From: Atrichornis clamosus
Lineage: Eukaryota > Chordata > Aves > Passeriformes > Menuridae
Reading direction: 5' to 3'
Length of the DNA stretch: 64,000 nt
Assembly: GCA_013400975.1 (NCBI GenBank)
Contig: WBMZ01011573.1
Coordinates: 62,001 to 126,000, forward strand
In this document: positions 51,838 to 64,000 of the stretch, piece by piece
Layout of the letters: every line of letters begins with the position of its first letter
Numbering within the stretch: position 1 is the stretch's first letter
Notes under the pieces: generated by a model
What the model saw: only the letters and a program-made list of their open reading frames with translations
The model's database searches: none
What the model was told of the DNA's origin: nothing
Position numbers and translations under genes: made by a program

Positions 51838-54800
51838 CTGGGGTACAAGACACAAAGTGTTATCTCCATCATCACCCTTTAATCACATATGCACAACACT
51901 TCAAGGGTTTCAGTTCATACAGTGTATCCAGAGAAATCCCAAAGAAAAAGCACATATGGGAAGACATCACGGGGTTTCAGGGGCCAAAGGTTCAAGAAGA
52001 TTTTCACCTGCCATCAAATTTTCAATCACAGCTGTTTTAGAAATCCAGGCACAAACAAATAAAAACAGGCAAGTATTCACTTGCAGGAAGACAAAGAATA
52101 TAAAATCCTAGGCAACAGACAGTTAGCAAGATGCTGTTGTTGAAATGCAGACAAAAGGAAGAAAAGACAGTCTGAAGAAACAGGACTCAACGTGAAGATC
52201 AAGAAGAGTGACAAACAAATTTGCCAAACATACAAGCAAGCATTTGGGTTGATCATATCATCTCTTCCCTTCTGACCCAACTACTCTCCTAGCTGCAACC
52301 TTGTTTCCCACCCATGAGTCCAGAAACAACCTTATAGGCCAGTCAGGGGCAGAAGGAAAATACAGATTTATTGGTAAGTGTGCTGAAACTGACCTGACCT
52401 AGAAAAACCACATTATACTCACATCTTGACAAGACAGGCTCTCTTTAGATGGTTTGCTTTTTATTTTAAATCCAAAAAAAATTCCTGGAATAACTTTTTT
52501 CCTAGTTCCTGCTATCTCTTTGCTAATAAAACCAAAAGCAGACAAGTATAGACACATTCAAAGTTTGAGTATCAACAGTCAAGAAGTAACAAACTCCTTT
52601 CTAAGGGGACTGATCACCTCAGGCCTATCTATCAGTTTCAAACAGCCTGGAACAAGACATGCTAAGTAGCCAGAAAGCAGTGTACATATTTTAATACTTT
52701 GATGTTCTGCTGCATCTATTCCCAGCGTAAATTTGGTCACAGTCCATTTTAATATTGTCAGCATTTCACATGGAAAACAAAGTGGTGATTGGTAACAGCC
52801 AGAATGGCTTTCCAAAAGGGAAATCACAGCTGACAAATCTGATGACCTTCTATGGCAGGGCTACAGCACTGGTGGGTAGGGGCAGGGTGGGTGACGTTGT
52901 CTGCCTGGACTTACGCAAAGCGTTTGACACTGTCCCACACGACTTCCTTGTCTCTAAGTCCAAGAGACATGGATTTGAAGGATGGAGCACTCTCTGGATA
53001 AAGAACTGGCCACACACAAAGGGCTGTGGTCAGTGACTCATAGTCCAGGTGGGTATCAATGACGAGTGGGGTCCCTCAGGGGTTGGTACTGGGCCTGATA
53101 CTGTTCAGTATCTTTGTCAGTGACAGGGACAGTGGGATTGAGGGCGCTCTCAGCAAGTTCACTGATGACACCAAGCTGGGTAGTGCAGTCACACTCTGGA
53201 TGGAAGGGATGCCATCCAGAGGGACCTGGACAGGTTGGAGAGGTGGGACTGTGCAAACCTCATGAAGTCAGTTAATGAGTAACTCAACGTGAGCCAGCAG
53301 TGAGCCCTAGTAGCCCAGAAAGCCAAATGTGTCCTGGGCTGCATTCCAAGGAGCATGGCCAGCAGGTCAAGGGAGGTGATTCTCCCCCTCTACTCTTGGG
53401 AGACCCCTCCTGGAGTACTGTGTGCAGTTCTGATATTCCCAACACAAGAAGGACCTGGAGCAAGTCCAGAGGAGGCCGCGGGATAAAAGAGGACAGGAGC
53501 ACCTCCCTAACAAAGACAGGCTGAGAAGGTTGGGGCTGTTCAGGCTGGAGAAAAGAAGGTTATGTGGAGACCTCATGGTGACCTTCCAGTATCTGAAGGG
53601 GCCTACGGGGAACTGGAGAGGGACTCTTTGTCAGGAACTGTAATGACAGGACAGAAAATAAAGGGTACAAATTGAAAGAGGGAAAATTTAGGGGATATTA
53701 AGAAGAAATTCTTTACTGTGAGGGTGGTGAGGCCCTGGCACAGGTTGCCCTAGGAAGCTGTGGATGCCCAACCCTGGAAGTGTTCAAGGCCAGGTGGGAT
53801 AAGGCATTGGGCCTAGGGGGAACTGTCCCTGCCCATGGCAGGATGGGGTGGGACCAGATGATCTTTCAGATCCCTTCCAACCCCTTAACATTCTATGATC
53901 ATATGACTGTCATGTGTCATTGCTGTGGGTTACTATAGCACATCTCAACATCTAGCTTCCAATATCCTCACATAAAGGGAGGAAAGGGAAATTACATGAT
54001 CCAGAAGCTCAGGAAGAAGTAGGAGTTACTGAAAGTCAGATTCCTTCATATACCATTACTCATTTTTCATTGTGCATTACTCCCGCCCATCTGCATTACT
54101 CCTGCATTCTCTTGGGATGCTGGGCTTGTCAGTGGAACCACATACCTTGGCCGAGTTAAACCTAGACTAGAGGACAAATATTTTGCATCTGAGAGCAGGC
54201 TTCTTGATTAGAGAAAGGATAAAGTACACACTATCTCCCTTCCAGTCTGGGCACAGCTTTCCTTTTCTGGAAATTCAAGGTTGGTGCACAGGCAGATCTT
54301 GACCTGCCATGGAATATGGATAAGTCCTGAAAAGTTTTCTGCTACAATCTGAGGACATCTATATCCAAAAAATAAAGGTGAACAAATAAGTTATGAATAC
54401 AGCTCGGCAACTGTTTCAGAGCTAAACACCTGAATAAGTGTTATTCCAGAAGTTTTTATTTATGAACACTTTAGATAAGTGCTTATTCTTTTGCAAACTA
54501 CACATCAAAATTCATCTTATAAATCTATTTGCTTGTGACGGGATTCCTTGCTAGCTTCTGAACCACATGAAAAAAAACTGCCTCGACTGTGGAGTCTAGG
54601 TGTTACCAGCTGGTTTTTTTAGATTTTATTATGCAGACACAAAATCTAGTGGATGGGATTTAAATTCCAAGCACACTATTATGGACCACCACATAAGAGA
54701 ATGATTCACTTCTGCAGTTCCATCCAGCAATCCCAATCAGGATCCAGAAGGCACTGAATCTACAGAGAGACACACCAGTTCTGCTTAGCGGACATTTTCA

Positions 54801-55130
54801 CACCCTGTTTTCAACAGGGACAGAGGCAAGGTGAGACAAAAGGGCAATGTGGGTGGAGATGGGTGACAGTAAAGGAACACATTTCCTCATTCATCACCTG
54901 TTCAGGTCAGATTGAGCAGATACAGGCTTCTTACCACTGTGACACCAGGCCACAGCCTCAAGTTTTCTATTAACTCAAGCTGCCTGGATTCTTAAAGTAG
55001 GTTTTGTCACTCCTAAGGAGAATATGGAGGAGCTGAGAGGAGGTGGATGAAAACTGGAAGGAACAGCACAAACAGCAGTGAGAGAGCAGGTGTCCCCATT
55101 GCTGCAAACAACCAGTAGAGCATGGCTTAC
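51838..55130 (-). other. UNC13B: Intron 2
   Basis: A 3.3-kb intron from GTAAGC to ACCCCAG. It hosts a CR1 LINE fragment at about 52766-53906, inserted opposite to the gene. The rest (53907-55130) shows nothing else recognisable. Confidence 0.8.
52766..53906 (+). mobile_element. CR1 LINE, 5'-truncated and degraded
   Basis: A non-LTR retrotransposon fragment on the plus strand. The first part encodes reverse-transcriptase sequence: a TNL block, then VVCLDLRKAFDTVPHDFLVS, then SGVPQG, LFSIFVSD and FTDDTKLG. The last corresponds to the RT catalytic [FY]ADD motif with Ala changed to Thr, both Asp kept. The frame is broken near 53036 and after 53265. At about 53265-53285 the element jumps to a later part (GAGCCAGCA...), consistent with an internal deletion of roughly 100-200 bases. 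It then runs through the conserved CR1 3' end (AAATTCTTTACTGTGAGGGT, CCCTGCCCATGGCAGG) to a terminal ATTCTATGAT repeat. It is incapable of retrotransposition. Boundaries are approximate at the 5' end. Confidence 0.93.
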
Positions 55131-55160
55131 CTGGAGGTCCATGGAGTTTAGCTTTTTTTA
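55131..55160 (-). CDS. UNC13B: UNC13B exon 2 (C2A, first beta-strand region)
   Basis: A 30-bp mini-exon. The upstream side is a long polypyrimidine tract ending in ACAG, and the downstream side is a GTAAGC donor. It enters in phase 1 (needs one base from exon 1) and leaves in phase 1. It encodes (V)KKAKLHGPP followed by a D split with exon 3. This matches the start of Munc13 C2A, where the human proteins read VK-[KR]-AKF-x-G shortly after the initiator Met. Seven consecutive A residues follow its first base. Too short to be found as an open frame, it was located by working upstream from exon 3. The phase match with exon 3 and the family alignment make it secure. Confidence 0.9.
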
Positions 55161-58100
55161 CTGTAAAGAGAAAAAAGGAAAAGAAAAAGAAGAGGATGTT
55201 AGTGATTTCCTCCTTCTACAGTTTTCTTCGAGTTAAAGCATCACAGCGCGTCATATTAATCGGACAACATCCCAAGTAGATGCCTAGTAGCTGGAAATCC
55301 ACACTCAGTTGAACAGATTTGGAGACAAAAACTCCTTTGTACCCCCTGGCACCTCTCTAAAGTGATGCATTTAAAAAACAATCATAGGATTAATGTCTGG
55401 AAAACAACGTGATATGGCTAATGCAGAGCATTCTCAAAATAAGCCCTTTGCAACCAGGAGCTACTGCTGCTTAGCATGATGTCATTTCATACCACCTCAC
55501 TTACAAAGTTACTTACAAACACTCTAGAAAAAATAAACACTTCTTTATAAACAAAGAAATTCTACTAACACTGTATAGCGCACTTTCAACCACAAATTGA
55601 AAATAATGAAGCCTGAAGAGCAGCTCCATAAGTAGCTCTATACTGTGACATTGTCAATTAAATTAACTAAGCCAAACAAATAGCAGTGTAAACTCATGTC
55701 ATTTTTACAAGCTCTCCTCTGCTAATTTAATTCCAGGACAGTATTTATATATAAAAATTGAATTGTTAAAACATAAAACAGTATTGGCTCTTATCTCACC
55801 AGATGGAGAAGGTCCATGTCTAGCTAGGGGAGATTTTGTTTACATTTCCCTTTTGCAAGCTCATATCCTCACTAGAATTGCTAAGGGTAAGCACTAAGAG
55901 AAGACATCTCTAGGCTCCAGCTAGTTTTCCCACTGGAAAACTAACAATAAGAAGAAAACTTACTTAACAAGCTATGAAGCAAGATATACCAGAGAGCAAA
56001 AATATTTAAAAGTTGGTGTAGTGAAATTTCCTCCAGAAAACAGCAACCAGTACTTACTAGAGGCTCACAGTGTCCAGCTTTCAAGATAAAAGTTCTAGAA
56101 AAAAACATTACAAAATTAAAATGAAATGCCCTTACACAGTTACATGCAGAGCTGCAAGGGAGTATGGTGCTGGAGAACACTCTTGCTTATTTGAAAAATT
56201 CTCCTTTGAGAGCATTTACAGTCCAGGCAGATGTTTGCATGAAGGAAAATGCTGTACCAGGTACAGTATGAACTGTTTAAAGTTAAAAGAACTATAGCTT
56301 TCACCTAGACTGACAAGGCAAATGAGCCTTTAGGTCCAAAATAAATTGGTTCATTTTCTTCCAGATTCAGGGCCTGAAGCATTCCTGATGCTAAACCTAA
56401 TGATGCAAGCAAAACACAGAGTAGCATGGGCCATCTTGCTGACTAGATACAGATTCCTTTTCATCTCCAAATCAGTTCGTTTAACCACTGGGAAATATGC
56501 AGGACAATCTACTCACTTTCTAGATGCCTTTGCACACCACACAAAAGCAGACATTTCATTAAATATTGCCCTGGGGTGGGCAGGCACCAGCTTATCTCTG
56601 AACCTCTCCTCTCCCCTCCTTTGCAAGAGGCAGGAGACAAAGAAACAAGTGCATGCGCTTGGAGAAAAAAGGAGAAGGAGGGCAAGGGACACACAGGGAG
56701 CTTCAGCTGGCCTCTCCCTGATTGTAACAAGCTCCACTACTGTTAGCAAGGAAGTAGAGGCAACCCTAGTGTAGAAATTTGGTATTATTTGCTGAAAAAG
56801 GCAGCAGGAGCGGGGCACTAACACAGTCTCCTAAACACAGAGATGAGGCACTTCTCTGCAGTGAGCAATATACAAACTAAGAGACCGATGCGGTCTGTAC
56901 ATTGTGGTCTCAGTCTCTAAATATTCAGAGGTTCCTTTGATGAAGGGCAGCAAATCCTGCACTGCCGTGGCAGCTGAGAAGGGTGCCTGTGTGGGGCTTT
57001 CAGGGCTTGAAGCAACAGGGCCATCCCGGGGCAGCAGCCAGACTAAACAAAGATCACAAGCCTGCTACAGACCCACATAACAAAACTGGAACCTTTAGTA
57101 ACTCCAAGGAATGAACATGATGCCTCTAGAAAAACTGCATGTAATAAAATACACCTTTAGCTGCAGAAACAGGGCTTATAACTTAGAGCTGAATCACAAA
57201 CCTGTGAGTCTCGTCTCACCAGTAACTCCTTGCTATATCTGCAAGTCTACACAGCATGTCCAAAAAGTTCCCATGAAAAGTGACTTAGATGTATTTTCAT
57301 TTTGTTAGCCCCACGGGAAGGCACTTCCTAGGGGTGTGTAAAAAGCATGGCAAAGGTGCTGCTCCCACAACACCTCAGGATCAGGACTGGCTGGGAGACT
57401 GAAGGTTTGTCCATCCAGCAGCCTGAATGTGTGGGAGCTGAGGGCTGGAATGGGCTGCGAGGCACTGCCTGTTCGTCAGCGCCGGGAGTTCACAGGTCGA
57501 GGTGCATTGCACTGAACTGCAAGCTCCATGCCCTGCCGAAGGACCACTGCTTTCCAAAGGCACACTGCTTTGAAAACTTCAGTACCCACACCCCTCCTGC
57601 TGTCGGGTTAGAGCTCCTCTATGCCAAGCACTCAAGAAAGGACTCAAAGGAGTTACAAAGCTGTAAAAAAGCCTGATGCATTCATTACTCAGCCTTACAC
57701 CAAAGGCTGAAAAGTCATTGCTACATGATGCAGCATGACAGCACCTTGAAATCAAGCCATGTGTAACACTACATTTTTATTATATGAAATCTCATTTTTG
57801 TAATCTAAAACCTGTACCACAAAATGAAAGACTTCTCCAGAGCACCCAGCAACATCAGGTTTTTAGAGATACAGTTGCTCCTGCATTGCCACAAAGTAAA
57901 AACCTAAACATAAAGTAAATTAAAGGTCTAGATCAAGTATTTCCTGAGTCACTCCCGTTAATCCCACAGCACTCCTGGTCTCTGGGGAAGCTGCATTTTT
58001 AAACCATCTGGAAATGTTAAATTCTATTCAGTCTCAAATGGCTTGTCTCAGCAAACTGGGCAGCACAGAAAGTCCATCCATTCAGAGGAAAACATCGAGC

Positions 58101-61100
58101 TATGCTGATCCTCCTATGCCACTGCAAAGGACACCAGAGAGGGAATGAAAACGACATAAAATTAGAAAGGAAAGCAAGACCTAGAGCTTTGCACTGCCAT
58201 GTGCAAGCACATCGTGAAACAGATGAACAGAGATGCAGCTGCCCTCCCTGCATGCAAAGATTCATTTAATCTAACCAAAAAACACTTGAGCACATCAGAG
58301 ACACAACTACTGCAAGGAGTTATTAGAAAGCAGGCAAAACTTGATGTAAACATTACATTCATCCAGAGATTTTTTTCTTTTCCTTCTGGGCGTCTCTCAC
58401 CATTTTGTCATTTCTCTAATAAAGAGACAAGAAATAAATTAAGTTGAAGTCTTTTCTCCAACTTAAAAAAAAAAAAAAAGCACCACAGCAAGGTTCCAGA
58501 TGCTCTACAGCCATTGCTTACAAAGGGCTGGAGGGTCGGACAAACTGCTCCAGACTAGGAAAGGAAAATACAAGCCAGGGATTGCAAAAAAAGGTCCAGA
58601 ATCACCGTGGAAGGATGAAAAAACAACAGCAGAGCATACGTCAGAGTACTCTTAAACTCAGTTCTATGGAGAAAGTCTTGCTATCCACATATTTTTTTCC
58701 AACAGTCTGAATGATAATTTTTTTCCTGACTAGGTGCTGCACACACCAATGAGAGAATTAAAATTGAGCATGCCAAATTACTGCAAGGTTCAGGGAACAC
58801 CCTGCTCAAACCTCCTAAGCAGGTACACAGTCATGTTCAGTTAAAGGAAACCCGAATGTTCTGAACACCTGCACATCCGAGATCACCTTTAACGCTTGCA
58901 AATGAGAGGAATGCAAGACAGGGAGTGCCTGAGCAGATGGCCAAAAGATTACATTCTAACTAAATCCAGCACATGACTTATGAGATGGTCACTCCCCACA
59001 CAAGAACAAAACCTACATCCCTTTGCATGGCAAATAAAGTGCCATGGAGGGGCTGTGGGAGAAATTAGAAGAATGGAAGGGCGCAGTGGTAATTAGCACT
59101 CTTTTAAAAAATGCAGTGCTGAAAGCAGAGCATTCAAAATGCATTTTCCTGATCAGTTATTTGATAAATAGCCTCCTCCTCCTCCCTGTGAAACACAAAT
59201 GCAGGTTAATGTGTTTTCAAGAGCACTCTAACTTCTACAGTAACTTTCCCCAGCTGACCAGCAGATTCAATGCATATTCCCATTTCACGCTGCTTTTCTC
59301 ACCTTCTCCAGGTGCTCAGACTTCAGTGTACAGTGACACGCAGCACTGGGTGCAAAGGTTGCTTAAACAGAAATAAGAGACCACAGCAAGCTATTGGTAC
59401 TACCCAAGCCTAAGTCAACACACCAAATTCACAGCCTGTGCACCCTCAAGGAGGCAGGCAGAAGGGAAGGAAACCCTTCTGGTAGGGATGCAATGGTTAG
59501 GCAGTGCTCCAACCCTTCACCTGTGCTACATTTTCTATAACTGAGCCTTTGGAAACCATTTTTCTGTCTGAACTCTGAACCAACAGTTATAGCACATGTG
59601 CCCACTGCACAGCCAAAAACTCAACAACTCCTACTCACTTCTTGAAAGTTATTTATAAAATCCGGGACAAGCTGCAAGTGGCACAAGACTGGCACTTTTA
59701 AAAAGGACTGCTCTGTCCCTGGGGATCACACCCTGACACACAAGGACCTTTCCCAGAATCAGAGAGTGGGTAAGGCTGGAAGGGACCACAGTGTGTCATT
59801 TGGTTCAACCTCCCTGCTCAAGCAGGGCCATCCCAGAGCATGTGGCACAGGACTGAATTCAGAGAGTTCTTGAATATCTCCAGTGAGGGAGACTCCACAA
59901 CCTCTTTCCCTGCCCTGGAAATCCAAACATGCAGAGACTCTGCACACCCTCATCTCCCACCTGAGGGTGAGGAACCGTTGTCTTTCCCACCACCCGAACC
60001 CAAAAGGTGCTCCAGGCTGGAGAAAGCAGAGGCCAGGCAGTGACCTCACCTCTGATTTTATCTCGGTCACTGTTTTGTTTTGCACAATCCCTGTTAAAGC
60101 CCAGCAACATCAGTTATGCAATTACACACAATTGCATGTGCCCTGGTAGAACAGCAGTACTGACTGTGCCATGAAACTCTTCTCCCTTCATAATACCCAA
60201 GAAAGAAAAAGCTGGATTAAAAAAGCAGTTTGATGCTTTCCCAAGTCTGTTATGAAGATTCGACCTGACACAGCCACCTTGGTATTCCCAGCCTGACATA
60301 GGTCTAAAAAGGAAGGTTCCACTGTATTCTCATATGTTCAGAGCTAAATTATGTTCAGAAGGAAAAGATATCCCTCAACTAGCTCAGAGGAAGGATAATT
60401 GCACAGGAGGGACCCACCAGCACTCAGAAGCACCTCAACAGCCTCTGCTGTAATGCAGACCCCACAGCAGGGTCCACTTGGGTTCCAACTCCTCACAGCA
60501 GAGCCCTGCAGAGCTGGGGGTGTTATTGCAGACCAGAGACTCCTTCGCCTCAGGAGTCACTGAGAAACACAGGACCCAAGCCACATTCATTATTTTATAC
60601 TTTGTTTTTCAGCCAGGCAAAGCAAACCACTGGATTACATATAAACATTGTTCCACTCAAGCAGGGAAGAGAGTACTTTATGCCCCAGTGTATTCTCTTT
60701 GAGAATGACCTGATGGAAACACAGTGGGTACCTTCATGGACCAACAGTCGTAAAAGCTGAGACCAAATTCACAGTACACAGAGGATAACATTCTGTTATT
60801 GCTTAATGTGAAAGGAGGGCTGGGCTGATCAGAGAACTGCTCTGCTGCCAGAAGGAAGACGACCCACTCTGCTTGGTAACCAGCAGGAACATAGTGCAGA
60901 TTTTCAACAGTACCCAAAGAACTAAGGTTGTATCTAAGGGCAGAATTTTTCTGACTGAGTCCTTGAAAAAGTCCTTAAAAAATCCATTACCTCTTTGATT
61001 GAGACAACTGTGAGGGAATCCAGATAGCAAAATTTATTATCAACTGAACCGAGGGATCGATCTGCTTTAATAAGTAGTCCAGAATAAATGGAATAGACAC

Positions 61101-64000
61101 GACATGAGTTCATTAATTTTTAATAGTTCGTAGAAATGAAAAAAAAAGCCAACATACCACAAAGCACTTATATATGGCAGTTCCCAATCATGCAGCAAAG
61201 AGCTTTCTTCAATTTCACCGCACTGAATGCCCACAGGACAGCCTGACTTGCCCTTCCCAAGGCCTTGGGAACCATGTCAAACAAAGGGAAGATACATTCC
61301 CTTCAGCAACCAGCAACCAACTCGAGGATTCTTCTCAGGAAGGGGGCGGAGAAAAAAGAGATTCTAATCTGTTGTCTGTGATAGAAAACTGATCTACCCA
61401 AGAGATTTCTGTATTGCCAGATGTCTTGAAAATGAATTAGAATTCTTCCTAATTCACATGAATTAGCATCTTCCTGCTCAAATGATCAGCAAATTTATTA
61501 CCCTGTCCAGAGACACACAAAGCTACTAAGTTTATTTGATTTACAATACAATTTCCAACAAACAGCTTTCTACCAGTCACTCCACCCTGGACTCTGACTG
61601 ATAGCAGCTGGGACACGTGACTGCTTGCAGGGTTTTCCAAATTTCTGTGCTAAGAGGACAAATACTCAATAATAACTCCATTCAAGGTTCAGCACCATTT
61701 CATACAGGATTTCCAAGAAAGCACTACATAAAGTACACATCCCAGTGACTCTCTACACTGCCAAACCTCACTAGATGCTCCCCTGTTCTTCTGCAAATTC
61801 TCTAGTCAGTTAAGATCCAGGCCTCACACACACGTAAGCGTCAGAACCTGCAGGTAGATAGCACCTCACTTGCTTCCCTCCATAGTCCAGACACTCCACA
61901 ACCTGGGGCTCACAGATCAGTCCAAACCATTGCTGCCTGGTTCTGATTACTAAGCTTCTGTTTCTTGACAGATTTTTCACCTGTATGGGACGAACTTTGA
62001 TGAGCAAAGATGAAACCCACCAAGAAAATGCCTAGCTTTTATAAGTAAAAGCTATGTTATCAGTCTTGTCTAAATCTCTGTTACTGCCATAGCCCATGGA
62101 CATCAGAGCAACACAGCACAGTGGCTGGCTATCTACACAAACCTGAGCAAACCCACAGTTAATACACTGTGTTGAACCAGTTAAAAATTAAAGATAGATA
62201 TGACTATTTTGCTCAAGCATCCAGTTTGATCTCCTTAGTGAAGTAGGTAATTTCACACCTCCTGCAAATACTGTCACTTTTCAGCTTTTGCATAAAGCTT
62301 TTTAAGTGTATACAGCACAGCTCAGCTTGCACCACAGCTTCATAGAGTTCCACTTCTTTCATCCCTACCAAAATTGCTAGATAATGTAAACAGAACAAAT
62401 AAAAAACTGTGTAGGAAACCCTTTCTGGCATTTGCACACACTCCAATCAAATCCACATTCTCACGACATACCTGGAGGAGCAGAAAAAACTTTGCAAATC
62501 CTTTGGCAAGAGTTGTTTAATTGTGGGGGTTATTTTATAATAAAACTCAGTCCTCATCTGCAAAAGAAGCCTTCTTTTAAAAGGTTCTACTTCTCTAAAA
62601 GGTATTTCATGTGACAGACGGGGTGGCAGCCCAATTTACTTTCTATGCTGGTTTAGTGTACTAGGCAGTTAATGTAAGTAGACTTCTAAACACTTTCAAT
62701 GACAAAATAGATCCAGACAGTTAGAGACACATCTGGGTCTTGTTTACAGGTTAATCTGTTACCAGATCTAATTTGACACACTGACTTAACATCACACAGG
62801 TTTTCAACTTCCTGAACTGAAGGGTTTCATATGTATTCTTGTTTGTTGCACAGATCAAGAACGTACCTGCCTGAAATGCACTTTGAACTATCTCAGCAAC
62901 AGAAATTCACACGTGAAGAAAACACTACAGCAACTTAAAAAATAAATTATAAATAGTGCTGCAGAAGATATACTTTGGGGATTGCAGTTGTGGACAGAGT
63001 TTTAGACAGAAGAACGAGATGCATCTCAAATAACTAGCTGAGTGTTTTACCAGGAAACTATAGAAAAGGAAAAATGGAACTTAAACTATGCAAGTTGTAG
63101 AAAGCAACTGTGACAGGGAACTAAATGCAACAGGAAAGCTAAAAAAGTCTGCAACTGGTTCCTTCCTGGATATAGACACCAGTTTGCTCTTCCAAATCCT
63201 TATACCAGCATTTCTCTAGGGAGTAGTATCAGGTTGGAAGGTCAGGCTGTTTGGTGGTTTCAAAACAATATTTGAAGTAGAGCAACTAGGACAAGGGTTC
63301 ACAGAGAGGAAGGGTGGGAGGAGACTCACAGAACAACAGGTCCCAAACCCCAGAAGTAACCTGATCTCTGAACTTTTAAGTAAATATGTTGATTTTACTA
63401 AAAATCTAGCACCGAACAGGATCTACACTGGCAAAACATAATCAATTCACCATAACCATTCAGCACTGCAAAAGGAATCCAGCATTTTAAAACATGCAGA
63501 TCATTTTAGCCAAAACAGCCCCAGGAGATCGCAACAATAAAATGCTTAAAACATTGATAAGCTATTTGGTAAACCACAGCTCAAATCTTTATTACATTAA
63601 GCATTAGCACTTAGTGAAACTTCTGCTTTGCAATACGGAAGCTGCAAGAAGTTTACTTACAGCTGATCCCAGAAAAAGCTTCCTGAAAGGCAGTAGGAAG
63701 CATTCAATTGATTTCAGATAAAGAGCAGCTGAAATAAGCTTGACAATATTGTTTCTTCCGACCATGAGGGGAAAAAAAAATAAACATATTCATGAACCAT
63801 ACAGCCAAGAAAGCTGGAATCAGATGTTGGAAGCAGTAGAGAAAGTAGGAACATGCAAATCTTGAACTTTAAAACCTCCTGAAACGGATTAGCACTGCCA
63901 GTGTATCTAGGGTGCCAATAGCCCAATAAATATTTTCCAGTTTTTACATTAAATATACTTGGAACCAGAAGAAGCGCAGAAACTTCTACTTCCAGGCAGC
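55161..64000 (-). other. UNC13B: Intron 1 (partial)
   Basis: At least 8.8 kb upstream of exon 2, ending at 55161 in CTCTTTACAG. I looked for exon 1 (MSLLCV-like, phase-1 end) and a CpG-rich promoter and found neither, so the start probably lies beyond 64000. Contains a CR1 fragment at about 59757-59915 and a 15-A run near 58465. Otherwise nothing recognised. Confidence 0.75.
59757..59915 (-). mobile_element. CR1 LINE 3'-end fragment
   Basis: The plus strand reads AATCAGAGAGTGGGTAAGGC, then TGGAAGGGACC, then CCCTGCTCAAGCAGGGCCA, then TGAATATCTCCAGTGAGGGA and GACTCCACAACCTCT. This is the reverse complement of the well-known CR1 3' region. The match fades after about 59915, with weaker similarity possible to about 60040. 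Orientation is the same as UNC13B transcription. Confidence 0.85.

Larger units (their letters stand above)
668..55160 (-). other. UNC13B: UNC13B gene body, N-terminal part (partial gene)
   Basis: All convincing exons in the window belong to one minus-strand gene, the synaptic-vesicle priming factor Munc13-2. Established family knowledge: UNC13 proteins act at presynaptic active zones, opening syntaxin and promoting SNARE assembly through a C-terminal MUN domain. The ubiquitous Munc13-2 isoform starts with a C2A domain that binds RIM. Seen here: ten exons with canonical GT-AG borders and mutually consistent phases, in the order expected for the N-terminal third. Exon 1 (start codon) lies beyond 64000 or was not recognised. 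The C1, C2B, MUN and C2C exons lie beyond position 1. No frameshift or premature stop was found in any constitutive exon, so this is a live gene and not a pseudogene. Confidence 0.95.

Noticed and set aside
51255..52111. 145-codon open frames on both strands around exon 3
   Set aside because: They overlap each other and exon 3 in wrong frames; only the 100-bp exon 3 is supported.
58465..58480. Poly(A) run as a possible processed-pseudogene tail
   Set aside because: No coding similarity or target-site duplication is apparent next to it; treated as a simple A run.
55161..64000. Exon 1 and promoter of UNC13B
   Set aside because: I looked for a minus-strand MSLLCV-like start with a phase-1 donor and a CpG-rich region and found none.

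Overview
This window is vertebrate nuclear DNA and almost certainly avian. It is mostly intron sequence with GT-AG-flanked exons, the recognisable interspersed repeats are CR1-type LINEs (the dominant bird retrotransposon), and the exon peptides closely match UNC13B (Munc13-2). The single gene lies on the minus strand, so transcription runs from high to low coordinates. Human UNC13B is on 9p13, a region that corresponds to the avian Z chromosome, so Z linkage is likely but was inferred and not read from the sequence.

Layout, 5' to 3' along the gene: partial intron 1 (55161-64000; first exon and promoter not seen); exon 2 (55131-55160); exon 3 (51738-51837); exon 4 (47801-47918); exon 5 (46727-46850); exon 6 (38516-38586); exon 7 (35415-35472); exon 8 (17394-17616); a giant exon of about 8.76 kb (13399 down to a stop at 4639-4641); an exon of 327 bp (2685-3011); and a calmodulin-binding-type exon (668-758). 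The C1, C2B, MUN and C2C parts lie beyond position 1. Exons 2-6 make up the N-terminal C2A region. Exons 7, 8 and 2685-3011 encode the linker, and exon 668-758 carries the tryptophan-anchored basic amphipathic helix. All reading frames are intact and all splice phases agree, so the gene looks functional.

The standard ubMunc13-2-like product joins exon 8 directly to 2685-3011 (ATC AG|T CCT, giving I-S-P). The same exon 8 donor also joins in frame to the giant exon (ATC AG|A CAA, giving I-R-Q), which then stays open for 2,919 codons. That insert is largely Ser/Lys/Glu/Pro-rich and probably disordered. It contains more than 20 short Phe/Leu clusters, a Tyr/Trp-rich acidic island in the middle, and a cluster of four PxDLS-like motifs of the kind that bind CtBP/RIBEYE. 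I see no strong phase-2 donor near its end. It stops at TAA overlapped by AATAAA, so its 3' fate (terminal exon, or an unrecognised splice onward) is the main open question.

The remainder is intron with two CR1 fragments, a (GGGAA)n tract, an AT/AC microsatellite and some A/C-rich low-complexity sequence. No second gene, tRNA, rRNA or CRISPR array was recognised.
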